A stretch of DNA of 46,335 nt from JAOACQ01 sp049968515 (GTDB lineage: Bacteria > Spirochaetota > Brevinematia > Brevinematales > JAOACQ01): contig JBMFQR010000016.1 of the NCBI GenBank assembly GCA_049968515.1, positions 1 through 46,335 of the forward strand, written 5' to 3'. Made by a program: the position numbers and the translations under genes. Positions 25,450 through 33,576 of this stretch are shown one piece after another. The stretch's first letter is position 1, and every line of letters begins with the position of its first letter. The notes beneath the pieces are model-generated. The model was not told the DNA's origin, searched no databases, and was given only the letters and a program-made list of their open reading frames with translations.

Positions 25450-25904
25450 CAATCATCGCTGTCATTTCAGCTTCAGCACATACTTCACCATTAACCTCTG
25501 CAAAGCCCTGAAACTTTGCAATCTTTGAACTCAGTTTTATTATTGAAACTCTGTACTCAAGCTTATCACCCGGCAGAACCATCTTCCTGAACTTTGCTTT
25601 ATCAATCATCATAAAATACATTAAATGCTCTTTTTTAGAATTTTGCCGGATTCTTTGACTCATAGAGCTTCAAAGCCACAAAGCCAGCACACTGTGCCAT
25701 TCCTTCAATGATAAGCACTCCGGGATATATTGGCCTTCCCGGGAAATGTCCCTGAAAAAACCACTCATTCATTGTTACATTCTTATAACCCCTTCCACCC
25801 TCCTCGGTAATTTCTGTAACCCTATCAACAAGCAGAAATGGATACCTGTGAGGTAGATATTTCATAATCTCTGTGACATCATACTCTCTGTTTAATTCAC
25901 TCAT
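25430..25904 (-). CDS. fabZ: 3-hydroxyacyl-ACP dehydratase FabZ, frameshifted
   Basis: FabZ dehydrates beta-hydroxyacyl-ACP in fatty-acid elongation. The N-terminal frame (25904 to 25635) has LPHRYPFLLVDRV (17-29) and GHFPGRPIYPGVLIIEGMAQ, with catalytic H53 and E67. It ends KLYESKNPAKF-stop. The +1 frame then continues KKEHLMYFMMIDKAKFRK and the FabZ C-terminus (AEAEMTAMI) down to 25430. Together they make a normal-length protein of about 155 residues, so one base has been gained or lost around 25630-25665, in an A-rich stretch. AAGGAG site before the ATG. Its 5' neighbour is fabD and its 3' neighbour overlaps it. Confidence 0.85.
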
Positions 25905-25940
25905 CTTTCGCTCCTTCTCTATAAAAAAGATAAAAACCGT

Positions 25941-26834
25941 CTATATAAACTCGCTGAAACTTTTTATACTTATCCCGGGATCTATCTTACTCACAAGACC
26001 GGTTATTACACTACCATAACCCACCTCTATAGCTGTGTTCACTCCCTCTTTTTTCATAAGCTTAATGCTATCAGTCCATAATACAGGACTCTTCATCTGC
26101 CTATAAAGTAAATCCTTTATGTTTGTCTCATTGATTAGTTCAGTCGTTACATTTGAAACAATCTTAAACAATGGCTTCTTAAAATCGATAGTCTCAAGAT
26201 ATTTCTTAAACTCCTCTGCAGCATTTTCCATCAGCTTCGAATGAAATGCCCCGCTAACATTAAGTCTTATAACTCTCTTTGCACCAGCCTCTTTCAATTT
26301 AGTTTCGGCAATCTCAATTGCCTCCTTCAACCCTGATATAACAACCTGCCCGGGTGCATTAAAGTTTACTGGCTCCACATACTTCTCCTTTGAAATCTCA
26401 AGACAAACAAGCCTAACCTTCTCATCATCAAGCCCGATAACAGCAGCCATTCCCCCCTTCCCCTCAGGATCTGCCAGACTCATAAGCTCGCCCCTTTTTT
26501 TCACAAGCTTTAAGGCTGTTTTAAAATCCATCATCTCACTGCAAAGTATTGCAGAAAACTCACCGAGTGAGTGTCCTGCGACAAATTCTGGGCTTACCCC
26601 CTTCTCCTTAAGAAGGGTAGAAGCAATGTGGTTGTAAGTAAGTATTGCAACCTGGGCATTCTCTGTCCTCGTAAGAACATCTTCTGGTCCTTCAAGGCAT
26701 AATTTTAAAAGATCAAAACCAAGCACATCGCAAGCTTCAGAATAGATTTTTTCTGCAATTTCATACTTTTCTATGAGTTCTCTACCCATTCCAACCCTTT
26801 GAGAACCCTGTCCAGGAAAAAGAAATGCAAGCAT
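25941..26834 (-). CDS. fabD: Malonyl-CoA:ACP transacylase FabD
   Basis: 297 residues, full length. FabD moves malonyl groups from CoA to acyl carrier protein. Motifs: FPGQGSQ (6-12), the active-site GHSLGE (S89), R114 in KKRG, and GAFHS with H198. AGGAG site 6 bases before the ATG. First gene of the fabD-fabZ-GT-pyrB-recJ-holB operon. Its upstream region is scrambled in this assembly by a 7-N gap and an 80-base duplication; once collapsed, the promoter at 26953-26981 lies just ahead of the gene. Confidence 0.97.
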   Translation of the reverse strand: MLAFLFPGQGSQRVGMGRELIEKYEIAEKIYSEACDVLGFDLLKLCLEGPEDVLTRTENAQVAILTYNHIASTLLKEKGVSPEFVAGHSLGEFSAILCSEMMDFKTALKLVKKRGELMSLADPEGKGGMAAVIGLDDEKVRLVCLEISKEKYVEPVNFNAPGQVVISGLKEAIEIAETKLKEAGAKRVIRLNVSGAFHSKLMENAAEEFKKYLETIDFKKPLFKIVSNVTTELINETNIKDLLYRQMKSPVLWTDSIKLMKKEGVNTAIEVGYGSVITGLVSKIDPGISIKSFSEFI

Positions 26835-26955
26835 TATAACTCCTACTTAAAAAAATTTGCCATTAAGGNNNNNNNTTCCAACCCTTTGAGAACCCTGTCC
26901 AGGAAAAAGAAATGCAAGCATTATAACTCCTACTTAAAAAAATTTGCCATTAAGG
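26789..26955. repeat. 80-base direct duplication flanking a 7-N gap (assembly artefact)
   Basis: 26789-26868 and 26876-26955 are identical over 80 bases and are separated by N at 26869-26875. Both carry the first codons of fabD plus its ribosome binding site. This is what two overlapping contig ends look like when a scaffolder fails to merge them. The real genome almost certainly has a single copy. Confidence 0.9.
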
Positions 26956-26981
26956 ATAAAATAAAATCTGTGCATTGTCAA
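26953..26981 (-). promoter_or_regulatory. Promoter of the fabD operon
   Basis: Minus strand: TTGACA (26981-26976), 17 bases, TATCCT (26958-26953). If the duplication is collapsed, transcription starts about 25 bases before the fabD start codon. Confidence 0.6.
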
Positions 26982-27053
26982 AAAATATTCCAAAAAAGTT
27001 TTTATTGGAACTGATATTTTAAACTATTCTACAATTTTTCTTGTTGTTTTTTT

Positions 27054-27084
27054 AAAAAGGTGCTCAATCAGCCTTCAATCAAGC
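27054..27084 (-). terminator. Probable terminator of the minus-strand operon ending with the GntR/LacI gene
   Basis: Read on the minus strand, GCTTGAT (27084-27078) pairs with ATTGAGC (27068-27062) over 7 bp including two G-U pairs, with a 9-base loop, followed a few bases later by a five-T run. Moderate stem. Confidence 0.4.
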
Positions 27085-27101
27085 AAAGTTTTAAATCTTG
27101 G

Positions 27102-28172
27102 CTATATTTTCCTGCATGATTCCCTTTCAATTAAGGTTACAGGCACACATTTAACAGTTTGTTTCTCAGAGAAATTATTATCTATCAATCGAAGTAGCAT
27201 TTCTACAGCCATCTTTGCCACCTCATCATGGTAGACATGAATTGTCGTCAACGCCGGATGGGATTGTGAAGCAGCCTCAATATCATCAAAGCCAACAAGA
27301 CTTATGTCCTCTGGTACATTTCTGCCAGCAATCTGTAGTCCCTTCATAAGTCCCAAAGCCATAAGATCATTCCCTGTAACAACAGCTGTGGGGACAGGTG
27401 AGAGTGAAAGTACCTTTTCCGTGAGATTAAACCCAGTATCAAACAAAAAGTCTCCCTCAATTATATAACCTTCTCTTAGTTTAATATTTGCATCGGAGAG
27501 AGCCTTTTTATAACCACTAAGTCTATCAAGACCAAGTTTATTGTTCAGTCTACCTGTTATATAGGCTATTCTTTCATGCCCGAGTTTTATTAAATGACTT
27601 GTTGCCTGATACCCTCCGGAAAAATTATCAATCAAAACAGCGGGAATACTTGACCCCTCAAGTGCAGTCTCAACAGTTACAATATGAACAAAAGACTGTA
27701 TTTCTCTAATATACTCTTCTTCTTCAGGGAAGAGAGTAAAAATAATACCATCTGCCTTCCTTCTCGGAGAATAAGGAAAGAGGTCTTTTACTTTTGAGAA
27801 GTATATCAAATTATATCCATTAAGATGAGAAAAATGTTCAAGTTGATTAAACAATGTAGAATAATAATGCCCGGTTATACCTCCACCAATCCACTCAGGT
27901 AAAAAGAAACCAATATTGTACGTTTTTTTGTAAATGTAGCCCTTCCTGCAAACGAAGGTGCCTCTTCCCGGTTCTTTATAAAGAAACTCCTCATCTGTGA
28001 GCTCCTCAACTGCTTTTCTCATTGTCATATAAGAAACACCAAACTCTTTTGCCAAAACTCTTTCACCCGGAAGCTTATCCTTAATTTCGCCATTAAGAAC
28101 CATATCTCTCAGAGTTTCTTTTATTAGTTCGTATTTCGGAGTATTAACCTTAGATGACATCTTTCTTTCCAT
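27102..28172 (-). CDS. GntR-type HTH fused to LacI-type sugar-binding domain (AraR-like regulator)
   Basis: 356 residues. The N-terminal 75 residues are a GntR winged helix (LPGERVLAKEFGVSYMTMRKAVEEL, with a GRGTF wing). The rest is a LacI/periplasmic-binding-like effector domain (YNIGFFLPEW, DGIIFTLF, LIDNFSGGYQATSHLIKLGHERIAYI, GNDLMALGLMKGL, VPEDISLVGFDD). This AraR-like architecture usually represses carbohydrate-use genes until a sugar binds. It lies 33 bases after a ThuA-like gene in the same direction, so that gene or a distant one could be its target. ATG at 28172 or 28160 could be the start. Confidence 0.9.
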   Translation of the reverse strand: MERKMSSKVNTPKYELIKETLRDMVLNGEIKDKLPGERVLAKEFGVSYMTMRKAVEELTDEEFLYKEPGRGTFVCRKGYIYKKTYNIGFFLPEWIGGGITGHYYSTLFNQLEHFSHLNGYNLIYFSKVKDLFPYSPRRKADGIIFTLFPEEEEYIREIQSFVHIVTVETALEGSSIPAVLIDNFSGGYQATSHLIKLGHERIAYITGRLNNKLGLDRLSGYKKALSDANIKLREGYIIEGDFLFDTGFNLTEKVLSLSPVPTAVVTGNDLMALGLMKGLQIAGRNVPEDISLVGFDDIEAASQSHPALTTIHVYHDEVAKMAVEMLLRLIDNNFSEKQTVKCVPVTLIERESCRKI

Positions 28173-28205
28173 AAATTTATCTAATTGAAAAATATTAAAT
28201 TAAGC

Positions 28206-28856
28206 TTACTCTTTTGTCAAATTAATGAAATCTTTTATTACAAGGGAAAGCAATCTTTCTATATGTGGATTTTCAAGTGTCTCTCTGTTATGTCCTGATG
28301 CAAGATAGAAAACCCTTCCGAGACCGTAGTTTTTAACCCAGGCAAGTGGAACCTCAATTCCATTATAATAAGTATAGAGTAATGTCTGAAAAGGAGGGTA
28401 GTATTCCATAAGATAAAGCTCATCATATAGCTCAAATTCACTCATTAAATCTGTAAAAGGATGATTTCTAACTGGAAAAACCTTAACATTTGAAATCTCT
28501 GGATGTGCAAGAAATCTGCCACCGAGCATTCTGTAATACCACTCCTGATTTACAAAAGAGGTTGACGCTCCATGAATTCCTATGAAATTAATTGGCCTTC
28601 CTATCTTTCCCCATGGTGAGCCAATCACAGCCTCCCTCAAACCACGAGCCTGTTTTTCTGTTAGCTTCCCTTCTGTAGTAGAGCATATTAATAGATCAAA
28701 GTCCCTTATTTTTTCAATTTGCAGATAATCCCTATCATCAGTTATAAAAATCTTTAAGTTTTCTCTCTCTGCAATCTTTTTAAACACATCTGCAACTTCA
28801 TAAAGAGGATGATAAAGCTTTGAGCCACCACCGAGTAGAAGAATCTTTTTGTTAAT
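28206..28856 (-). CDS. ThuA-like domain protein with apparent ATT start
   Basis: 216 residues if started at ATT 28856-28854, or 193 from GTG 28787. The frame before the GTG encodes INKKILLLGGGSKLYHPLYE, the expected first strand and His-Pro turn of a ThuA (trehalose-utilisation, glutamine-amidotransferase-like) domain. A perfect AAGGAG site ends 7 bases before the ATT, and no ATG, GTG or TTG lies at the right distance. Later motifs: DLLICSTTEGKLTEKQARGLREAV, NFIGIHGASTSF, LAWVKNYGLGRVFYLASGHN. ThuA proteins are linked to sugar metabolism but their reaction is unclear. Between the sirtuin gene and the AraR-like regulator. Confidence 0.7.
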   Translation of the reverse strand: MNKKILLLGGGSKLYHPLYEVADVFKKIAERENLKIFITDDRDYLQIEKIRDFDLLICSTTEGKLTEKQARGLREAVIGSPWGKIGRPINFIGIHGASTSFVNQEWYYRMLGGRFLAHPEISNVKVFPVRNHPFTDLMSEFELYDELYLMEYYPPFQTLLYTYYNGIEVPLAWVKNYGLGRVFYLASGHNRETLENPHIERLLSLVIKDFINLTKE

Positions 28857-28886
28857 AAAATACTCCTTCTTTTAAAATAATTCTGG

Positions 28887-29639
28887 CTAAAGTATTTTCA
28901 GCTTTTCCACTATTGTATCTATATCATCATGAAGAACCACTTTTGCTTTTTCGTCGTAGGGAGTTGGTTGATTATTAATAATCACAAGCTTTGCTGTTTC
29001 ACTAATATAAGAAGGAAGGGTGCTTGCTGGATATACTGTGAGAGATGTGCCCATCGTTAAAAGAAGATCAGCCCTCTGCACTTCTGTTAATGCCTTTTCA
29101 AGATCGTGCACATATTCTCCAAAAAATACGACATCTGGCTTTAACACACCACCACACTTGAAACATGCTGGAACATTGCCTAAAAGTGCTTTGTCTAAAA
29201 TCAGACTATACTCATCGGATTCCCTTTTTACCTCATTGTTACAGGAAAGACATACAAATCTGGATAGATTACCATGTAGTTCTATCACGCAGGAATTTCC
29301 AGCCTTTTTATGCAATTCATCTATATTCTGTGTAATAATCACCTTTAATCTTCCAAGATCTTCAAGCTTTTTTAAGAAAAGATGGCCCTTGTTTGGCAAA
29401 GCATTGTTTATAGATTTAAGAATTTCAGAAAAATTTGAGTAGAAGAAAAAAGGATTTCCCCTGAAATATTCTATTGAAAACAATCTTTCAAACGGCAAAT
29501 CTTCTCTTGAATATAAGCCTCCCGGACCCCTGAAATCTGGAATGCCGGAGTTGGTAGAAATACCTGCACCGGTAAGAGCAACAATATAGTTACTCTTTAC
29601 TATAAGTTCCATAAAGACATCAAGAGCTTCAGTTCTCAC
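28887..29639 (-). CDS. cobB: Sirtuin NAD-dependent protein deacylase
   Basis: 250 residues. Sir2 motifs: GAGIS (24-28), GIPDFRGPGG (32-41), TQNID (103-107), catalytic H122 in LHG, zinc cysteines C130, C133, C159, C162, VFFGE (171-175), GTSLTVYPA and the NNQPTPYD turn. It removes acetyl or other acyl groups from lysines using NAD. GTG start with an AGAGG site. Follows tyrS by 15 bases in a minus-strand run; no acetyltransferase or acetyl-CoA synthetase is nearby to suggest a target. Confidence 0.95.
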   Translation of the reverse strand: MRTEALDVFMELIVKSNYIVALTGAGISTNSGIPDFRGPGGLYSREDLPFERLFSIEYFRGNPFFFYSNFSEILKSINNALPNKGHLFLKKLEDLGRLKVIITQNIDELHKKAGNSCVIELHGNLSRFVCLSCNNEVKRESDEYSLILDKALLGNVPACFKCGGVLKPDVVFFGEYVHDLEKALTEVQRADLLLTMGTSLTVYPASTLPSYISETAKLVIINNQPTPYDEKAKVVLHDDIDTIVEKLKIL

Positions 29640-29654
29640 CTTATACCTCTTTTT

Positions 29655-30857
29655 TTATTTGACTTTCAAAAACTTCCTCTTTCCCACCTTTATTATAGTT
29701 TCGTTTCCTCCACTGACAAGAAAGTTTTCATCTGTAACTTTAGTCCCATTAACATAGACTGCATTCTGCTGAAGCATTCTTCTGACCTCACTCTTTGAAG
29801 AAAGCATCTTACTCTCAAGAAGCACATCAATTATCTTCATATTATTTGGAACAATAAACTCTTCAATCTCATCTGGCAATCCTTTATTTTTGAAAACCCT
29901 CTCAAATTCTTCAAAGACTCTTTCAGATGTAAGATGATCATAGTACTGGGTCACAATAGTTTTGCCAAGAATCACCTTATAATCCCTCGGATTTTTACCT
30001 TCCTTCATTTCCTTTTCGTACTCCCTGATTCTTTCGAGCGGTACATCTGTCAAAAGCTCAAAGTATTTTAAAATCAAACTATCTGGAATGGACATTATTT
30101 TCCCAAACATCTGTTCAGGAGGCTCAGAAATACCAATGTAGTTTCCAAGAGACTTCGACATCTTGTTCACACCATCAGTGCCCTCAATAAGTGGAAGAGT
30201 CATAACAATTTGGGGCTGTTGACCATACTCCTTCTGCAATTCTCTACCAACAAGAAGGTTAAACTTCTGGTCTGTCCCACCCACTTCAACATCCGCCTTT
30301 AGTACTACAGAGTCATAACCCTGTATCAATGGATACATAAATTCTATGAGGGAAATAGGCTTGCCTTCCTTATATCTTTTAAAAAAATCATCCCTTTCAA
30401 GCATTCTTGCCACGGTATATCTTGAAGTAAGCTCAAGCACATCGGCAAAATGCATATTCTCACACCACACACTATTAAAAACAACATTTGTTTTCTGTGG
30501 GTCAAGAATCTTAAATATCTGCCTTTTATATGTTTCTGCATTCTGCATTACTTCTTCTTTTGTAAGCCTCTTTCTTGTTGTGGATTTGCCGGTTGGATCA
30601 CCAATCATTCCTGTAAAGTCACCTATCAAAAAATACACCTCATGTCCTAAGTCCTGAAACTGTCTCAACTTTCTCAGCGGAACTGAATGGCCTAAATGCA
30701 AATCCGGTGCAGAAGGGTCTGCCCCCAGTTTAATTCTGAGTGGTCTATTCTCCTTTATTGAGATTTCAAGCTTTTCTTTCAATTCCTCCTCGGGAATTAT
30801 TTCCACAACGCCTCTCGAAAGTATTTTAAATTGTTCCTCAGCAGATAAAGCAGCCAT
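29655..30857 (-). CDS. tyrS: Tyrosyl-tRNA synthetase
   Basis: 400 residues from the ATG at 30857, which has a GAGG site; upstream in-frame codons to 30911 are unlikely to be translated. Class I motifs: HLGH (54-57) and KMSKS (232-236), with DQKFNLLVGRELQKEYGQ between them, and a C-terminal S4 RNA-binding domain (LSSKSEVRRMLQQNAVYVNG). It charges tRNA-Tyr. The HLGH/KMSKS spelling and length fit the TyrZ-like (type 2) group. Second of two genes after the nitroreductase in the run. Confidence 0.97.
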   Translation of the reverse strand: MAALSAEEQFKILSRGVVEIIPEEELKEKLEISIKENRPLRIKLGADPSAPDLHLGHSVPLRKLRQFQDLGHEVYFLIGDFTGMIGDPTGKSTTRKRLTKEEVMQNAETYKRQIFKILDPQKTNVVFNSVWCENMHFADVLELTSRYTVARMLERDDFFKRYKEGKPISLIEFMYPLIQGYDSVVLKADVEVGGTDQKFNLLVGRELQKEYGQQPQIVMTLPLIEGTDGVNKMSKSLGNYIGISEPPEQMFGKIMSIPDSLILKYFELLTDVPLERIREYEKEMKEGKNPRDYKVILGKTIVTQYYDHLTSERVFEEFERVFKNKGLPDEIEEFIVPNNMKIIDVLLESKMLSSKSEVRRMLQQNAVYVNGTKVTDENFLVSGGNETIIKVGKRKFLKVK

Positions 30858-30912
30858 AATATCCTCTCTTTTAAAGTATAAAATTATAATATCTTTTAGA
30901 CAAAAACTCAAT

Positions 30913-31428
30913 TTAAATAAATCTTACGATGTCTTCAAGTTTTTTTCTACTTTTGGAGGCAGGTACTTTCCAGTCATCTTCAGGATAACCGAGAGGTGTA
31001 ATAGCATATACCTTCTCATTTTCTTTGAGATCCAGTGCTTCGCGCAGTATTTTTTCATCAAATGCTGCAATCCAGCACGTAGCCACACCCTCATTCGCTG
31101 CAGCAAGAATTATGAAGGTCATTGCTATTGCAAGGTCTGTTTCAATTGAATCATAACCATCCCGTCTTTTCCATGATAGAGCCTTTAGACCCTTAACCAC
31201 GAGTATGTGAGGCACATTATTAAACCATTCCTTGTTATAACATTTTCTGAGCTTATCCAGTATTTCAGGAGACGAAACAACAACAAACTCCCAAGGCTGA
31301 CAATTTGCGGCAGAAGGAGCAAGTCTTCCAGCTTCAAGGATTTTAAGAATTAACTCCCGGGAAAGAGGACGGTTTTTATCATAACTTCTTACACTGTGTC
31401 TTGTTTTTATAAGTTCCCAGAAATCCAT
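30913..31428 (-). CDS. Nitroreductase family FMN-dependent oxidoreductase
   Basis: 171 residues. TRHSVRSYDKNRPL (8-21) is the FMN phosphate-binding start, AGRLAPSAANCQPWEFVVV the middle, and ATCWIAAFDE plus ITPLGYPEDD the C-terminal FMN loop. The family reduces nitro groups, quinones or enones with NAD(P)H; the natural substrate here cannot be told. It lies 56 bases before the tyrS start and shares its direction. Confidence 0.92.
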   Translation of the reverse strand: MDFWELIKTRHSVRSYDKNRPLSRELILKILEAGRLAPSAANCQPWEFVVVSSPEILDKLRKCYNKEWFNNVPHILVVKGLKALSWKRRDGYDSIETDLAIAMTFIILAAANEGVATCWIAAFDEKILREALDLKENEKVYAITPLGYPEDDWKVPASKSRKKLEDIVRFI

Positions 31429-31431
31429 ATA

Positions 31432-32283
31432 TCATCTCTTCTTTTGCATTCCAGCAAGTTTTGCCTTCTTTACATCTTCTTCTTTTTTCTTTATGTCAAG
31501 TTCAAGCTTTTCCTTCCATTTTTCTATTGTCTTTTTTGTTTCCTGAGCCTTTTCCTGTTCATTCAATATAATATAAATCCTGACAAGCAGATTGAGTAAA
31601 TCAATCCCTTTATTCATATCTCCAAGATCCCTTGTACTCAACTCATACTTTGTCCTGTATTTCTGAGCTGCGGACTCAAGAATATTTTTTTCAAACATAA
31701 TTATCTGATTGATTTCTTCATAGTATTGTGCTGTTGGGTCATACATCTTATTCACATATTCCTTAAAGTTTATCATATTTTTGCCAAGCACACCAAGCTT
31801 CCCATAAAGTTCAACAAATGTCCATTTCCACTTTGAACTTTCACCCTCAGCATACTCAACAAGGGCAATACAATACTCAAACTTCTTCAAAAGATGCAAT
31901 AGCCTTTTTGGAGTTATGTAGGTAAATTGCTTTATAATCTCTTCATTATCCGTAAGAGCACTGTCGACAACATTTCCAAATATTGATTCAAGTAGCTTTA
32001 TTGCCTGATATATATTTTTTCTTGAAGTGGAAAGATAAAGGTCATTCTTTATATCCATTATCTGTACACTGTACTCATTCATTTTACAATAAATCTGAAC
32101 TGTATCAAGATACATTATTGCTGAAACAATCTTCTTGTAATTTGAATTCAGATCTCTCGACCTTAAAGATTCTCTTTCAAGTTGCTGGGCTTTTTTCTGA
32201 ATGGCATCCACCTGCTCTTTCAAATCCTTTACAATTGCATTATAAGCCTCTTTTTTGGCTTTGGGAATCTGTTTTAAAGGCAT
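31432..32283 (-). CDS. Helical coiled-coil protein of unknown function
   Basis: 283 residues from ATG 32283 (GAAGAG site); an in-frame TTG at 32298 would add 5. No signal peptide or membrane segment. Residues about 16-46 and the C-terminal 45 (Lys/Glu-rich, ending MQKKR) look like coiled coils; the middle holds several amphipathic helices, with the feel of a TPR-like or scaffold protein. No family is recognised. First gene of the run that continues with nitroreductase and tyrS; shares a divergent promoter region with a histidine kinase. Confidence 0.65.
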   Translation of the reverse strand: MPLKQIPKAKKEAYNAIVKDLKEQVDAIQKKAQQLERESLRSRDLNSNYKKIVSAIMYLDTVQIYCKMNEYSVQIMDIKNDLYLSTSRKNIYQAIKLLESIFGNVVDSALTDNEEIIKQFTYITPKRLLHLLKKFEYCIALVEYAEGESSKWKWTFVELYGKLGVLGKNMINFKEYVNKMYDPTAQYYEEINQIIMFEKNILESAAQKYRTKYELSTRDLGDMNKGIDLLNLLVRIYIILNEQEKAQETKKTIEKWKEKLELDIKKKEEDVKKAKLAGMQKKR

Positions 32284-32304
32284 AAAATCACTCTTCAAAT
32301 TTTA

Positions 32305-32333
32305 TTTACAATTCTCGAATTGCATATTATATT
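32305..32333 (+). promoter_or_regulatory. Promoter of the histidine kinase gene
   Basis: -35 TTTACA (32305-32310), 17-base spacer, -10 TATATT (32328-32333). Overlaps the opposing promoter at 32326-32354. Confidence 0.6.
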
Positions 32334-32354
32334 ATTTATCGGAAAAAATTACAA
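32326..32354 (-). promoter_or_regulatory. Promoter of the unknown/nitroreductase/tyrS run
   Basis: Minus strand: TTGTAA (32354-32349), 17 bases, TATAAT (32331-32326). Its -10 overlaps the -10 of the plus-strand promoter and its -35 overlaps the ribosome binding site of the kinase gene. Confidence 0.6.
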
Positions 32355-32368
32355 GGAAACATAAAAAA

Positions 32369-33523
32369 ATGGAGAACAAGTTTTTTTACAAGTTTCTTGA
32401 GAATATTACAAGGCTTGATCAGGAAAATATTAAAAACATACTCGAATCATTCGAAACAGAGAGAAAAATATTTAAAAAAATTCTTGACCTGCTTGAGGAA
32501 GCTTTTATAGTTATGGATGAAGAAAAAATATTCTATCTAAATCAGAAGGCTAAATATTTTCTTTTGGCTTCAAATCTCAAACTCCCAGTTTTATTTGAAG
32601 AGGCCTTCAGATTTATCGGAAATAAGACTATTTATGATTTTCTTATGATGATAAAAGAAAAAAAAGATTATGAAAAGACCGAGCTTATAGAACATGGTAA
32701 AGAGGATAGATATTATGAGATTGAAAGTTTTTTCATCGAAAACCTTTACTATATTGTAAAAATCAAGGATGTTACAGAGGAAAGAAAGGTAAAATTACAA
32801 TTGAAGAATATCGAGTCTGTCTCTGCGCTTAATACACTTGCTGCTGGTGTAGCACATGAGATTAAAAATCCTCTTACTGCCATTGACCTTCATACACAGA
32901 TAATTATGAAAATGGTAAAAAATGGTGTCAAACTACCTCAGGAGATTATTGATTACATAAAGATAATTGATGAGGAACAAAAGAGACTTGGCAAAATTGT
33001 CAATGATTTTCTACTTACCACAAGAAAGAGGGAATTAAATCTTTCCTTTGAAGACATAAATAAAATCATTGATGAGACACTCGAATTACTTGAGCCAGAA
33101 TTAAATGATAAAAAAATTACTTTAAAGAAAAATTTTGGTGGTCTTCCAAAGATCTTTGTTGATAAAGATTACCTTAAACAGGCAATTATAAACGTGATAA
33201 GAAATTCGATTGAGTCACTTGCATTAAAAAATGCTGAAGAAAAATTGGTTAAAATCGATACATTTTATGAAAAGAACCTTGACGCAATAGGCATAAAAGT
33301 TTTTGACAATGGAACAGGTATAGAGCCAGAAAAACTGCAAAAAATATTTGAGCCATATTATACAACCAAAGACTACGGCACGGGGCTTGGTCTGACAATA
33401 GTTTACAAGGTCATAAAAGAGCATGGAGGAGATATAAAGGTAGAAAGCCAGAAAGATGAATGGACTTCTTTCACTTTATTCATACCCATTGCAAGAGGAA
33501 GAAAGATGATCAAGAATGACTAA
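32369..33523 (+). CDS. NtrB-like sensor histidine kinase (orphan)
   Basis: 384 residues from ATG 32369 (AAGGA site), with no membrane helix, so cytoplasmic. An N-terminal PAS-like sensor (about 30-140) is followed by the dimerisation helix with GVAHEIKNPLTAI (phospho-acceptor H163), the N box (NVIRNSIE), D box (DNGTGIEP) and G box (YGTGLGL). The layout resembles NtrB/ZraS kinases, whose partners are often sigma-54 activators; rpoN is in this window, but no response regulator is beside the gene. The signal is unknown. Confidence 0.92.
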   Translation: MENKFFYKFLENITRLDQENIKNILESFETERKIFKKILDLLEEAFIVMDEEKIFYLNQKAKYFLLASNLKLPVLFEEAFRFIGNKTIYDFLMMIKEKKDYEKTELIEHGKEDRYYEIESFFIENLYYIVKIKDVTEERKVKLQLKNIESVSALNTLAAGVAHEIKNPLTAIDLHTQIIMKMVKNGVKLPQEIIDYIKIIDEEQKRLGKIVNDFLLTTRKRELNLSFEDINKIIDETLELLEPELNDKKITLKKNFGGLPKIFVDKDYLKQAIINVIRNSIESLALKNAEEKLVKIDTFYEKNLDAIGIKVFDNGTGIEPEKLQKIFEPYYTTKDYGTGLGLTIVYKVIKEHGGDIKVESQKDEWTSFTLFIPIARGRKMIKND

Positions 33524-33576
33524 AATATATTTGCCACTGGTAGTAAACTTTAAAAATATTTTAAAGGAGAAGCAAG

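Noticed and set aside
25635..25663. Programmed +1 frameshift in fabZ like that of prfB
   Set aside because: The TTC-TAA-A context gives poor re-pairing in the +1 frame and there is no internal Shine-Dalgarno at the expected distance; a simple base error fits better.
26799..27014. Plus-strand open frame across the N gap at 26869
   Set aside because: It reads through both copies of the artefactual duplication and repeats the same peptide twice; it is antisense to fabD and not a gene.
29020..29442. Plus-strand frame of 140 codons opposite the sirtuin gene
   Set aside because: Antisense shadow of a well-supported gene with no start signals.
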